A stretch of 64,000 bases of DNA from Sinorhizobium meliloti 4H41 (GCF_000375585.1 NZ_AQWP01000003.1:82839-146838); one strand, 5' to 3'; numbered from the stretch's first letter, positions 1 to 8,413 are shown. Translations and numbers: made by a program. Notes: generated by a model from the sequence alone, not told the origin.

Positions 1-655
1 GTGCGCCGCGCCCCGCAAGAATTGCCACCTTCCTGCCCGCATTCAGGAGATCCGCCGCTCTCGAAAGATCGCTTTCGAGCGGCAAGAGCTTGCCGGCGAA
101 ATATCGGCTCGGCATGTGCCCCGGCCGGTTGCGGCGGGACCGCCCGCCATCGGCCGTCCGCTCCTGCACGTCATTGGCGATCGAAAGATGCGCCACGCCG
201 CGCTTGGAGAGCGCCGACCGGCAGGCAAGGCTCGCGAGGTTTTCCATGTGGGCTGCGTCGTTCACCTGAGCGTTGTAGACGGCGACGTTTTCGAAGACGC
301 GGGTGAGATCGACGTCCTGCTGGGAGAACGTCTCGATCAGGTCATGATACTGCATGCCGGTGATCGCGAGCACCGGCATCTGGTCAAGCTTCGCATCGTA
401 GAGGCCGGTCAGCAGATTCGTGCCGCCTGGGCCCGATGTAGCGAGACAGACGCCGAGCCTGCCGGTGAATTTGGCATAGGCGCATGCCATGAAGGCGGCC
501 GATTGCTCGTGGCGCACGGAAACGAACCGGATGCGATCCTGCCGCCTCCTGAGCGCCTCCATGATGCCGTTGATGCCGTCTCCGGGCAGGCCGAAGACGA
601 CGTCGACCTCCCATTCGATAAGTGTTTCGATGAGGATATCGGAAGCGTTCGGCAT
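1..655 (-). CDS. Thiamine-diphosphate-dependent enzyme, acetolactate synthase-like (partial, 5' part)
   Basis: The first 218 residues of a ThDP enzyme; the frame is open to the left edge, so the C-terminal part is missing. The pyrimidine-binding domain is recognisable: GLPGDGINGIMEAL at about residues 22-35, the activating glutamate in VRHEQSAAF (E50), then LATSGPGGTNLLTG and the DAKLDQMPVLAITG segment. This family includes acetolactate synthase, pyruvate oxidase and similar 2-keto-acid enzymes; the exact substrate cannot be told from this half. The ATG at 655 follows a GGAGGGG ribosome site. A loose GGAAC-N19-TT motif (720-745) lies upstream, so stress control is possible but weak. Confidence 0.85.
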   Translation of the reverse strand, partial: MPNASDILIETLIEWEVDVVFGLPGDGINGIMEALRRRQDRIRFVSVRHEQSAAFMACAYAKFTGRLGVCLATSGPGGTNLLTGLYDAKLDQMPVLAITGMQYHDLIETFSQQDVDLTRVFENVAVYNAQVNDAAHMENLASLACRSALSKRGVAHLSIANDVQERTADGGRSRRNRPGHMPSRYFAGKLLPLESDLSRAADLLNAGRKVAILAGRGA

Positions 656-785
656 ATTTTCCCCTCCTCCGGTCAGCGTAAGGTGATTGGCGGGTTCGAT
701 TGAAGGCTTGGAGCCTTCTAATCTCGTCCTGCCGGGAAATGTTCCGCCATGGCAAAGCTCCGCTGATCGGGTCGGCCGCAAAGGG

Positions 786-818
786 TTTGTTCCACAACAA
801 TGCTGCTCCTGGAACAAA
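786..818. promoter_or_regulatory. Inverted repeat (possible operator) around the first ATG of the phospholipase D gene
   Basis: Perfect 9-base arms TTTGTTCCA and TGGAACAAA separated by 15 bases, between the divergent ThDP-enzyme and phospholipase D-like genes. The ATG at 800 falls inside the spacer. This is either an operator overlapping the start or a sign that translation really begins further downstream. No regulator is assigned. Confidence 0.4.
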
Positions 819-2452
819 TCACGGTTGAAAGGGATTCATTTCCAGTCGCCACACACGGGATAGGAAGCTTGGACTGGAAAAGCGCGTTCACCGGAAATCC
901 GGCCGGCCGACGGCGTCGGACAAGCCGGCCGATAATAAAGGAGGCGGAGAATGTCTGGCGCAGCGCGCCCGCGCGGCATTTGTCCTTCCTGGTGGACGCA
1001 GCCGCCTATTATGCTTGTCTCGACAGTACGTTCGACCAGGCGGAAGAGCAGATCTGGATCACCGGATGGGACTTCGATCCGCGCATCAAGCTCAGACCCG
1101 ACGACCCCCAAGCGGAATCGCTCGGTAGCAGGCTCGAGCGCCTCGCTGCACAAAAGCCGAAACTGAAGATCCGCATTCTCGTCTGGGCGATGGGACCGAT
1201 CTATTCGGGAAAGTCGCTCAGGCTATTTCGCAAGCAGCAATGGGCGGCCCATCCGCAGATCGAACTTCGCTTCGCGAGCCATCGGGCGCTGCGCGGGTCG
1301 CATCACCAGAAGCTCGTCTGCATAGACGACAGCATCGCCTTTGCCGGGGGCATCGACCTGACGGCGCGCCGTTGGGACACGCCGGAGCACGCGGCCGAGA
1401 ACGAGTTGCGGCGTGATCCGGACGGAAAACCCTATGATCCGGTGCATGACATCCAGGTGGCGCTCGACGGCGAGGCGAGCCGCGCCATCGGTGATCTCTG
1501 CAGATCTCGCTGGAAAGCCTCTACGGGCGAGGAAATCGAGGCGCCGCCCGCGAGGGCGCTTGCATGGCCGAACGGCGCGGTGCCGGTGCTCGAGGGTTGC
1601 CCGGTCGCAATCGCCCGCACGGAGCCGGGCTCCGGCAAAAGGCGCGGCCGCCAGGAGGCGCTGCGGCTGACCCTGGATGCCTTGCGCAGTGCGCGACGTC
1701 ACATCTACATCGAAAACCAGTATTTCGCATCGGGAAGAATTGGACAGTTGCTCTGCGACCGGCTGCAGGAGCCTGACGGCCCGGAAGTGGTGGTCATCAC
1801 CACCCGCAGCTCGCATGGGCTTCTGGAACGCGTCGTCATGGGAGGAAACCGCGACCGCCTCGTTCGGCGGCTCAAGCGGGCCGACCGCTACGGCAGGCTC
1901 AGAGTCGCCTACCCGGTCGTTCCCGCCGCCGACGGATCCGAGCAGGAGGTGATTATCCATTCCAAAGTGGTCGCGATCGACGATCGTTTTTTCCGCGTCG
2001 GCTCGTCGAACTTCAACCATCGCTCGGCAAGCCTCGACACCGAATGCGACGTCGCCGTGGAAGCCGCCAACGAAGGGCAGCGCGCCGCCATTGCCACTGT
2101 CCGCAACGGCCTGATCGCAGAACATCTCGACATTGAAGCGGACGCCGTTGAGAAGGCACTGAGGGAAACGAACTCTCTCGTCGCCACCCTGGACATGTTG
2201 AACACGCGCCGGCGCGGCATACGCGCCTTCGATGGGATCGATGACGACGGCGCGACCAGTCTCATCTGGGGCACGGAGATCGTCGACCCGCAGAGGCCGA
2301 TCCGACCCTTTTACCGCACGCACAAGCTCGTGAGGCGCTGGATCGGTCAGCTTTTCGCCTTGCTCGCCAGGCTTTTTTCCTCATCTCGACGGGCGACGAA
2401 CTCCGCGACCGAAAGCAAGATCAAGCCGAGCGGCAGCGGCAGGAAGAAATAG
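800..2452 (+). CDS. Phospholipase D / cardiolipin synthase-like protein
   Basis: A PLD-superfamily enzyme with two HKD motifs, HHQKLVCIDD (H168) and IHSKVVAIDD (H387), each followed by the usual G/N-rich segment (GGIDLTARRWD; GSSNFNHRS). Such enzymes transfer phosphatidyl groups, as in cardiolipin synthesis, or hydrolyse phospholipids. It has no N-terminal membrane helices, so it resembles ClsB (YbhO) more than ClsA. It sits beside YbhN-like and YbhP-like genes, the partners of YbhO in enterobacteria, which supports a membrane lipid role. The start is uncertain: the ATG at 800 lies in an inverted repeat and later in-frame starts are non-ATG. The last 106 bases overlap the 3' end of the opposite gene. 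Confidence 0.88.
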   Translation: MLLLEQITVERDSFPVATHGIGSLDWKSAFTGNPAGRRRRTSRPIIKEAENVWRSAPARHLSFLVDAAAYYACLDSTFDQAEEQIWITGWDFDPRIKLRPDDPQAESLGSRLERLAAQKPKLKIRILVWAMGPIYSGKSLRLFRKQQWAAHPQIELRFASHRALRGSHHQKLVCIDDSIAFAGGIDLTARRWDTPEHAAENELRRDPDGKPYDPVHDIQVALDGEASRAIGDLCRSRWKASTGEEIEAPPARALAWPNGAVPVLEGCPVAIARTEPGSGKRRGRQEALRLTLDALRSARRHIYIENQYFASGRIGQLLCDRLQEPDGPEVVVITTRSSHGLLERVVMGGNRDRLVRRLKRADRYGRLRVAYPVVPAADGSEQEVIIHSKVVAIDDRFFRVGSSNFNHRSASLDTECDVAVEAANEGQRAAIATVRNGLIAEHLDIEADAVEKALRETNSLVATLDMLNTRRRGIRAFDGIDDDGATSLIWGTEIVDPQRPIRPFYRTHKLVRRWIGQLFALLARLFSSSRRATNSATESKIKPSGSGRKK

Positions 2453-3288
2453 ATCGCCCGAAAGGCGATCAGAGCGCCCAGGCTCGCCGAACTGCCAAGC
2501 AGAAATGCGATCGTCGCCTCGAGTACGCCGATGCCGCCGGGGACATGGCTGACGATCGCGGTGACGCCGGCCCCGACATAGGCCATGGCCGTATCGATGA
2601 AACTCACCTCCTGGAAGGCGCTGAGCAACTGATGCAACGCTGCGCTGACGCAGAGGAAGTTGGCGACTCCGACGACGACCTGCAAGGCGGCAATCCCCAC
2701 CGAGGGCATTTCGAAAGTCCAGCGAAAGATGCGAACCGAGCCCCGCAGAAAATAGGCGAGCAGGACGTAACCAGCCGCGGCCGCGATGCAGGCAGTGCCT
2801 AACAGAAAAGCGCCGGTCGTGGAAAATCCGGTAAGGCGCGCGGCACCCGCCGGCACGATCAGAAAACAAAGCCCGGCCAGTGTGACAAGGCCGAGGCCGA
2901 CGGTGACACCGCAGAAGAGAATGACCTTCGCCACCTCTTCGGCGCTCAGCCCCCAGCGCGAGTAGAACCGGTAGCGGACGGCACCGCTGCTCAAGGCCGC
3001 ACCGCCGACATTGTGGCCGATCGAAAGGCTGGTGAAGGAAGCGATGGCGATTTGCGGATAGGCGAGCTTCCGCCCGACATAGCGGATGGCGAGGGTGTCG
3101 AAGAGGGTCAGGCAGAAATAGGAGAGAAAGACGAAACCGATGCCCACCAAGAGATTCCGGGCCGGAATCCGCATGATCGAATCGACGATTTCATGAAAGC
3201 TGTGTTGGCTGAGGGTCCGATAGATCAACCAGCCCGCCACGCAGATACCGGCAGCGATGAACAATCTCGCTAGAATTTTTCTGGACAT
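2347..3288 (-). CDS. YbhN/UPF0104-family integral membrane protein (flippase-like)
   Basis: A 313-residue protein with about eight hydrophobic segments, of the lysylphosphatidylglycerol synthase transmembrane-region family (UPF0104, YbhN). Recognisable features are the SIGHNVGGAALSSGAVRYRFY segment and the later AIVSHVPGGIGVLEA motif typical of the family. The MprF-type members move modified lipids across the membrane; the role of stand-alone members is less clear. I chose the ATG at 3288 because AGGGAGG stands 5 bases upstream; a longer frame to 3372 would run into the divergent gene. It overlaps the phospholipase D-like gene tail to tail. Confidence 0.85.
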   Translation of the reverse strand: MSRKILARLFIAAGICVAGWLIYRTLSQHSFHEIVDSIMRIPARNLLVGIGFVFLSYFCLTLFDTLAIRYVGRKLAYPQIAIASFTSLSIGHNVGGAALSSGAVRYRFYSRWGLSAEEVAKVILFCGVTVGLGLVTLAGLCFLIVPAGAARLTGFSTTGAFLLGTACIAAAAGYVLLAYFLRGSVRIFRWTFEMPSVGIAALQVVVGVANFLCVSAALHQLLSAFQEVSFIDTAMAYVGAGVTAIVSHVPGGIGVLEATIAFLLGSSASLGALIAFRAIYFFLPLPLGLILLSVAEFVARRDEEKSLASKAKS

Positions 3289-3346
3289 CGGCCCTCCCTT
3301 GCGCACCCACCGGAACGAAAAGCAGGTGCTGCGTGTTCCGAAGGCG

Positions 3347-4096
3347 ATGCGACAGCGGATACGTTTCCTCACCTACAACGTTCACAGCTGCTTCGGCACC
3401 GACCGCAGGCTCGATCCCGCGCGCATCGCCGCCGTCATCGCCGAGTGCCAGCCCGACGTCATCGCATTGCAGGAGGTCGACGTCGGCCGCGCCCGAACCG
3501 GCGGAATAGACCAGGCCCATATGATCGCCACGCATCTCAACATGGAAGCCGAGTTCCATCCGGCTCTCCACCTGGAGGACGAGAAATACGGAGACGCCGT
3601 TCTGACGGCCTTGCCTATGCGGCTGATCAAGGCAGCACCCCTCCCCTCGTCCGGCGAGCCTCGAGGCGCACTCTGGGTGGAGATCGACGTCGCCGAAGTC
3701 AAGCTTCAGGTGATCGTGACGCATCTCGGATTGCGCGGCGCCGAGCGCCTGCGCCAGGCGACCGCCCTTCTAGGCCCCGGCTGGCTCGGAGGAATGGCCC
3801 AGGGGGACGCTCACGTGGTCCTGGCAGGCGATCTCAACGCCACGGGGCGTTCGACCGCCTACAGGCTCCTGGCCCGACAGCTCAGCGACGCGCAACTGCT
3901 GACCGGCGCCAAGCCGCGGCCGACCTTTCCATCGCGATTGCCGCTGCTGCGCATCGATCACGTGCTGATCGGCAAAGGCATAGAAGTGGCTTCCTGCAGG
4001 GTACACGGCAGCACGCTGGCGCGAAGCGCTTCGGATCATCTTCCGCTGCTTGCCGAGCTGGACGTAGTGACGCGAGACGAAAAGCAGGAGGCCTGA
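3347..4096 (+). CDS. Endonuclease/exonuclease/phosphatase (EEP) family protein, YbhP-like
   Basis: 249 residues with the EEP fold motifs in order: RFLTYNVHSCFGTD near the N-terminus, IALQEVD (metal-binding Glu), VTHLGLR, LAGDLNATG, and the C-terminal IDHVL and SASDHLPLLAEL (catalytic His). The superfamily covers Mg-dependent nucleases and phospho/lipid diesterases. Next to the phospholipase D-like and YbhN-like genes it matches E. coli YbhP. The ATG at 3347 starts directly before the conserved core; the frame extends to 3257, but that would overlap the divergent gene's start. The 58-base gap to the divergent gene probably holds both promoters. Confidence 0.85.
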   Translation: MRQRIRFLTYNVHSCFGTDRRLDPARIAAVIAECQPDVIALQEVDVGRARTGGIDQAHMIATHLNMEAEFHPALHLEDEKYGDAVLTALPMRLIKAAPLPSSGEPRGALWVEIDVAEVKLQVIVTHLGLRGAERLRQATALLGPGWLGGMAQGDAHVVLAGDLNATGRSTAYRLLARQLSDAQLLTGAKPRPTFPSRLPLLRIDHVLIGKGIEVASCRVHGSTLARSASDHLPLLAELDVVTRDEKQEA

Positions 4097-4101
4097 AACG
4101 A

Positions 4102-4135
4102 CAGCGCCGCGCATCTTGTCGGAGGCGCGGCGCTG
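4102..4135. terminator. Bidirectional hairpin between convergent genes
   Basis: Perfect 11-base arms CAGCGCCGCGC and GCGCGGCGCTG with a 12-base loop, placed between the stop codons of the EEP gene and the DUF892 gene. It lacks a clear T-run, so it may act as a 3' stabiliser or a shared weak terminator. Confidence 0.65.
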
Positions 4136-4170
4136 CCGGCAGGTCCCGCAGGATTCTCGGCTGAACGGCT

Positions 4171-4677
4171 TCAGTGTTTGGCCGTCACGTCCCGCTGGTC
4201 TCGCTCCAGGAATCTACGCGTGATCTCACCGGCGTTCTCAGCCAGCCACTCGGCCATCGCGATTTCCTGCTGCAGGATGCTCTCGCAGACCCGCTTCGTC
4301 TCCTGATCGCCCGCCTGTTCGGCTGCGGCGATGAGAATCCTGTAGCTGGCGATTTCCATATGCTCGAATGTATAGCTGGCCAGCGTGCCCTTGACGACTT
4401 CGTCACTGACGAAGAGGCCGCTCAGGCCTTGCCCGAAGGCAACGATCTTGCCGCTGACATCCTTGATGCTCGAGGTTCCGCCGTCGAGCCGTTCGAGGCA
4501 GCGCTCGAGCATGGCCGCCTGGTCCTTCGTCTCCTGCAGGTGGCGGTCGATCCTGGTCTTGAGTTCTGGATAGTTTTCCAGCCGGCTCAATTGGCTGGTG
4601 AGCATCGTGATCGCCTGCTCTTCCATCGCATGTGCATCCCTGAGCCAAGCCACAAGGTGTTCGTTCGCAGTAGCCAT
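4171..4677 (-). CDS. Ferritin-like DUF892 (YciE/YciF-type) stress protein
   Basis: 168 residues, all helical in appearance, with the DUF892 layout: EHLVAWLRDAHAMEEQAI, then LKTRIDRHLQETKDQAAMLERCLERL, SYTFEHMEIASYRIL and a final LQQEIAMAEWLAE. The spaced Glu/His residues fit a ferritin-like four-helix bundle. Family members are induced by general, osmotic or nutrient stress; their biochemical activity is not established. The start at 4677 has an AAAGGG ribosome site; the frame continues upstream but without family similarity. An excellent RpoE2-type promoter (4708-4732) lies 31 bases upstream. Confidence 0.9.
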   Translation of the reverse strand: MATANEHLVAWLRDAHAMEEQAITMLTSQLSRLENYPELKTRIDRHLQETKDQAAMLERCLERLDGGTSSIKDVSGKIVAFGQGLSGLFVSDEVVKGTLASYTFEHMEIASYRILIAAAEQAGDQETKRVCESILQQEIAMAEWLAENAGEITRRFLERDQRDVTAKH

Positions 4678-4707
4678 CGGATATCCCTTTCTTTTCGCGC
4701 GTCCTCC

Positions 4708-4732
4708 AACCGGCGATTTCCCGAAATGTTCC
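4708..4732 (-). promoter_or_regulatory. RpoE2/EcfG-type promoter for the DUF892 gene
   Basis: On the minus strand GGAAC, 18 bases, TT (GGTTGG at -10), matching the known rhizobial RpoE2 consensus GGAAC-N18/19-TT. It is 31 bases from the start codon. Confidence 0.7.
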
Positions 4733-4769
4733 TGCAGAACGGCGCGTGATCGCGTCACCCTGCGGCTTC

Positions 4770-4794
4770 GGAACAATTCGACGCCTTGGTGATT
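4770..4794 (+). promoter_or_regulatory. Possible RpoE2-type promoter for the 43-aa/107-aa gene pair
   Basis: GGAAC at 4770-4774, 18 bases, then TT within GATTGG. The -10 is weaker than in the other sites because the usual G/C-G before TT is GA here. It lies about 50 bases before the small membrane-protein start. Confidence 0.4.
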
Positions 4795-4842
4795 GGAGGC
4801 CGGAAGACCGCAGGTTTCGCGGTTCGGTCTCGGAAGGTTCAC

Positions 4843-4974
4843 ATGTCCAAGATCCTGGCTGCAGCAGTGATCGTCGTCCTGGTGGTGATTGCGGCGCTCT
4901 GGATGATGTTTCCTCTCGACCAGTCGGCCGAATCGGGGCAACCGCCGCCGCATGCGATCGACCAGTCGGAGTAG
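4843..4974 (+). CDS. Small single-span membrane protein (43 aa)
   Basis: A 43-residue protein with one hydrophobic helix (KILAAAVIVVLVVIAALWMMF, residues about 3-23) and a short polar, proline-containing tail. The ATG at 4843 follows GGAAGG at good distance. It ends 3 bases before the next gene, so the two are probably translated from one transcript. Function unknown. Confidence 0.6.
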   Translation: MSKILAAAVIVVLVVIAALWMMFPLDQSAESGQPPPHAIDQSE

Positions 4975-4977
4975 CAC

Positions 4978-5301
4978 ATGCACGAAGAGCTCAAGATATA
5001 CCGTCTGTCGCCGCTCGCCGAGCCCGACGATCCCAACTGGCAGAATGCCAGCTACCAGGGCGAGGTCGTGGTGGCGGCAAGGTCGAGCGGCGATGCCCGC
5101 ATCGTCGCAAGCGAGGCGGAGCTCGATTTCCTCGAGATCGACGCCAAGCCGGCGGAAGGGGTGACGACCGACATGGCCAGCGCGTTTCGCAGCGAGAAGC
5201 TCTACACCGTGGTCGAGGAGGGGCCAGCCCCCGACGGCACGCAACGCGGCGTGCTGCGCGGCGAGGTGAGCGTCGCCAACATCATCTCGACGCAGCTTTA
5301 A
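4978..5301 (+). CDS. Conserved hypothetical protein (107 aa)
   Basis: A soluble acidic protein without signal peptide or membrane segment; it starts MHEELKIYRLSPLAEPDDPNW. I do not recognise a named domain. It directly follows the 43-aa membrane protein and lies in a stress-gene neighbourhood, which suggests a stress role by context only. It converges with the isoaspartate methyltransferase fusion gene 16 bases later. Confidence 0.65.
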   Translation: MHEELKIYRLSPLAEPDDPNWQNASYQGEVVVAARSSGDARIVASEAELDFLEIDAKPAEGVTTDMASAFRSEKLYTVVEEGPAPDGTQRGVLRGEVSVANIISTQL

Positions 5302-5317
5302 CGCACCAATTCACGAG

Positions 5318-7294
5318 TCACAGGCCGAACGGGAACGTATCCGGCACGCCCGTTTTTATGTGGTCCGCGCCGAGCGGTTCGACCGGTGTCGTCTGATCGA
5401 ACCAGACGAAGGCGTCGAACTGCCGGGGCAGCGAGGCGTGGGCATAGTGGCTGAAGCGTTCCGTGTCCGGCCGGTAGATCACGCCGATGAAGCGCTCGAG
5501 CCTCGGCTTGAGGAGACCGTCGCGCAGACGCGCGTGGCGTGCGAAGTCGATGAGGAAGCGCTCGACCCCTGAGTCGTGCATCATGCGCTCGTAGCTTCCT
5601 TCGAGCGACGGCCGGATCGGCTTCACCTCCATTTCGCCGTCCCAATCGCTTGCGGCAGCCACATGACCACCATGCGTGCCGAAGCCGATCAGCGCTGCCT
5701 GATCGCCAAACCGCTCGCGGCAGAGCTGACCGATGTTCAACTCCTCGCGGGCCGTGCCCATGTCGGTATGGCGGGCATCGCCGATATGGGAATTGTGCGC
5801 CCACACCACCGCCTTCGAGCGAGCGCCGCGTGCATTCAACAGATGCTCGAGCGTCGCGAACATATGGGTGTCGCGCATGTTCCAGGAGTCGGCCCCGGCA
5901 TAATACATGATGCGGTAATACCGCTCGGCCGAGGCAACGAGGCGCGCGTTCTGCACCGCGTCGAGAAGCTCGTCGCCGCTGTCGCGCCCGGCTTCGAGCT
6001 GCCTCTCCAGGAGTTCGCGGCATTGCTTGACGACGGCCTCTTCGCATTTGCGGAAGCCCGCGGTCATGGCCGCACGGCCATAGGTCGACGGCTCGTTCTG
6101 CCAGGGGGTCAGGCAACCGTAGCGCTCGCGGGCGACCGCGGCGGCCTCGGGATCGGTCTCATCGAGATACCGGAGAACCGCGGCAATGGAGCCGCGCATA
6201 TTGTAGATGTCCAGGCCGTAGAAGCCGGCCCGGCCGGACAAGCCCCTGCGGCCGTTATGTTCGCGCATCCACTCGACGAAATCCATGACTTCGCGGTTGC
6301 GCCACATCCAGGTCGGGAACCGCTGGAACGGCGCGTCGAGACGCATGCCTTGCGTTCGATGTCGGACATAGCGGTCGACCGCCGCCGCATCCGGCCAATC
6401 CGCTTCCACCGCCACGATCGTGAACCCGTGTTCCTCGATCAGGCGACGCGTGATGGCTGCGCGGGCGCGGTAGAATTCCGACGTGCCGTGGCTTGCCTCT
6501 CCGAGCAGCACGACCCGCCGCCCGGCAAAGCGATCGAAAAGCCGCCCGAAGGCAGGATCGTCGAGATCGGGCAGCGGCTCGGCCGCCTCTGCAACCATCT
6601 CGGGCAGCGTGGGCGCCGGTCTGACCCCTGCCCGGGATTGAACCCGCTCCTCATGCCAGCCATATTCGCCGACGAGCGGCACGAATCTGACCCCGCCGAG
6701 GTCCTGCTCCTCGAACGTCGTGGCGTTGACGCGCGTGACCTTCAGCAGCCGCTGCTCCTCCGGGGGGCCGACGGGTATGACGAGATGGCCGCCGAGGTCG
6801 AGCTGCTCCTTGAGCGCATGCGGTATCTCGGGACCTCCGGCAGCGACCAATATGGCGGTGAACGGTCCAGTCTCGGGCCAGCCGGCCGTGCCGTCGCCGA
6901 CACGCACATCGATATTGCCGTAACCGAGCTCGGCAAATCGTCTCCGGGCGACCTCGGCGAGGCCGGCATGGCGCTCGATCGTATAGACATGTGCCGCGAT
7001 CCGGCTCAGCACCGCCGCCGCATAACCGGATCCGGTCCCGATTTCGAGCACCGTATCGCCCGGCTGGACTTCGGCGCGTTCGATCATCAGCGCCACGATA
7101 TAGGGCTGCGAGATGGTCTGGCCATGGCTGATCGAGAGGGCCGAATCCTCATAGGCGAATTCCTCGAAGCCCGGATCGACGAATGCCTCCCGCGGGACGA
7201 CGCCCATCGCCTCGACGACGTATCTGTCCCTTATTCCCCGTCGCGAGAGATGCGACGTGATCATCCGTTCGCGGGCGCGGGAAAAATCAGTCAT
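5318..7294 (-). CDS. Fusion of protein-L-isoaspartate O-methyltransferase and erythromycin-esterase-like domain
   Basis: 658 residues with two domains. Residues about 1-215 are a PCMT: methyltransferase motif I VLEIGTGSG at 82-90, preceded by the family's SISHGQTISQPYIVA segment; PCMT methylates isoaspartyl residues in damaged proteins for repair, using SAM. Residues about 245-658 are an erythromycin esterase (EreA/EreB-like) domain beginning at GRRVVLLGEASHGTSEF (about 259-274) and carrying AVEADWPDA, the family's Glu/His-containing core. The start at 7294 follows AAGGAAGG. No antibiotic should be assumed as substrate: environmental Ere-like proteins are mostly of unknown function. The stress-gene context favours a damage-repair role. 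Confidence 0.9.
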   Translation of the reverse strand: MTDFSRARERMITSHLSRRGIRDRYVVEAMGVVPREAFVDPGFEEFAYEDSALSISHGQTISQPYIVALMIERAEVQPGDTVLEIGTGSGYAAAVLSRIAAHVYTIERHAGLAEVARRRFAELGYGNIDVRVGDGTAGWPETGPFTAILVAAGGPEIPHALKEQLDLGGHLVIPVGPPEEQRLLKVTRVNATTFEEQDLGGVRFVPLVGEYGWHEERVQSRAGVRPAPTLPEMVAEAAEPLPDLDDPAFGRLFDRFAGRRVVLLGEASHGTSEFYRARAAITRRLIEEHGFTIVAVEADWPDAAAVDRYVRHRTQGMRLDAPFQRFPTWMWRNREVMDFVEWMREHNGRRGLSGRAGFYGLDIYNMRGSIAAVLRYLDETDPEAAAVARERYGCLTPWQNEPSTYGRAAMTAGFRKCEEAVVKQCRELLERQLEAGRDSGDELLDAVQNARLVASAERYYRIMYYAGADSWNMRDTHMFATLEHLLNARGARSKAVVWAHNSHIGDARHTDMGTAREELNIGQLCRERFGDQAALIGFGTHGGHVAAASDWDGEMEVKPIRPSLEGSYERMMHDSGVERFLIDFARHARLRDGLLKPRLERFIGVIYRPDTERFSHYAHASLPRQFDAFVWFDQTTPVEPLGADHIKTGVPDTFPFGL

Positions 7295-7453
7295 GGCGGA
7301 AGCCTTCCTTGCGTTTCGTCGCAACCGCCGCGCCAGATCGTGGCATTGTTTCGCCAAGGGGCGTGGTGACCTGGCTCCTTTCGGGCGGCCGGGTTGCTTT
7401 GCGGACCCTGACGGCAGCGTCAGCCGTGCCGCGGCAGCGGCACCTCCCTTTCG

Positions 7454-8059
7454 CTACAACGCCGGTCGGCTGAGGCGTTCGCGTTCGCGCTCGATCTCGT
7501 CGAGGCTATAGGGACCGGAGGCGGTGTCGAACCGGGTCCAGCCATCCTCCGTATAGGCGCGGCGCCGGACCGATATGTCGACGGCAGCGCGATTTCTTAA
7601 AATCCCGTCCGCCTGCGCGACCAGGGGCTCCTCGGTCCTGACCACCACCAACGTACCGCCTCGGCGCACGCCCTCGGCGTAAAGATGCGCATCCTCCTCC
7701 TCGATCCCGGAATCGGTGAGCGAGCCGATGATGCCGCCGGCCGCACCTCCGGCGAGAGCGCCGGCCGCCGCGCCTGCGGCGGTCGACGCCAGCCACCCAG
7801 CCGCGACCACGGGTCCGACCCCAGGTATGGCCATCAGGCCCAGGCCGGTCAAAAGCCCCAGCGTGCCGCCGCCCACGGCGCCCAGACTCGCACCTGCTTC
7901 GGCACCGCTCTCGGCACCGGAGCCGTCGCCCGAATAGCGGTCGCCCGCATTGTTGGCGACGATGCTTATATCTTCGGAAGGAAACCCTGCCGCCTCCAGA
8001 TCGCTCACGGCCCCTCGGGCTACCCCGTAATCGTCAAACAGCCCTGCCACGGTTCTCAT
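7454..8059 (-). CDS. General-stress-type protein with glycine-zipper membrane region
   Basis: 201 residues. The N-terminus (VAGLFDDYGVARGAVSDLEAAGF) matches the short domain of general stress protein 17M (DUF1269-like). The middle, about residues 48-118, is very rich in Gly/Ala with spaced glycines (a glycine zipper) and may insert in the membrane. The C-terminal part is polar. It lies 18 bases downstream of the PepSY gene on the same strand, so it shares the RpoE2-type promoter at 8414-8438. Precise function unknown. Confidence 0.75.
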   Translation of the reverse strand: MRTVAGLFDDYGVARGAVSDLEAAGFPSEDISIVANNAGDRYSGDGSGAESGAEAGASLGAVGGGTLGLLTGLGLMAIPGVGPVVAAGWLASTAAGAAAGALAGGAAGGIIGSLTDSGIEEEDAHLYAEGVRRGGTLVVVRTEEPLVAQADGILRNRAAVDISVRRRAYTEDGWTRFDTASGPYSLDEIERERERLSRPAL

Positions 8060-8077
8060 CGTCTTCTTCCTTGATCT

Positions 8078-8380
8078 CTAAAGCGCGACTACGTTGCCCT
8101 GAAAATCGAGAGCGACGGAAACGGATTTGCCGTCCTTCATCGCGGTTGCCCGCCAGATACCCTCGTCGTCGAGCTTCAGCTCCTTGACGTCCGAGTAGCC
8201 CGCCTCCTGCATCCGTTCCAGTGCCTGGGCTTCGGTGAAGCTGTTCTTGCCGGGGACAGGTGCCGTCGGGTTCTGCGTGTCGGGAGTGGCAATGGCCGGG
8301 GTATTGCCGGCCGTCTGCGCGAAGGCCGGTCCTGCGGCAGCGTTCAACAGTACCGCAACGCCGAAGACGATGTTCTTCAT
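8078..8380 (-). CDS. Periplasmic PepSY-domain protein
   Basis: 100 residues with a clear signal peptide (MKNIVFGVAVLLNAAAGPAFA, cleavage after about residue 21). The mature part contains the PepSY pattern: ALERMQEAGYSDVKELKLDDEGIWRATA, then VALDFQGNVV. PepSY domains are small periplasmic modules often linked to protease inhibition or sensing. It is the first gene of a two-gene unit with the glycine-zipper protein. Confidence 0.8.
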   Translation of the reverse strand: MKNIVFGVAVLLNAAAGPAFAQTAGNTPAIATPDTQNPTAPVPGKNSFTEAQALERMQEAGYSDVKELKLDDEGIWRATAMKDGKSVSVALDFQGNVVAL

Positions 8381-8413
8381 GGCCTTTCCTCTCGAGCCTC
8401 AACCGGCCAACCA

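Noticed and set aside
4678..5244. N-terminal extension of the DUF892 frame
   Set aside because: No similarity to the family, and it would cover the RpoE2-type promoter and the ribosome site.
5318..6570. Macrolide resistance gene
   Set aside because: The Ere-like domain is part of a fusion in a stress island; family membership alone does not show macrolide hydrolysis.
5576..7369. 597-aa plus-strand frame
   Set aside because: Antisense shadow of the PCMT-esterase fusion gene; the minus-strand frame has clear domains.
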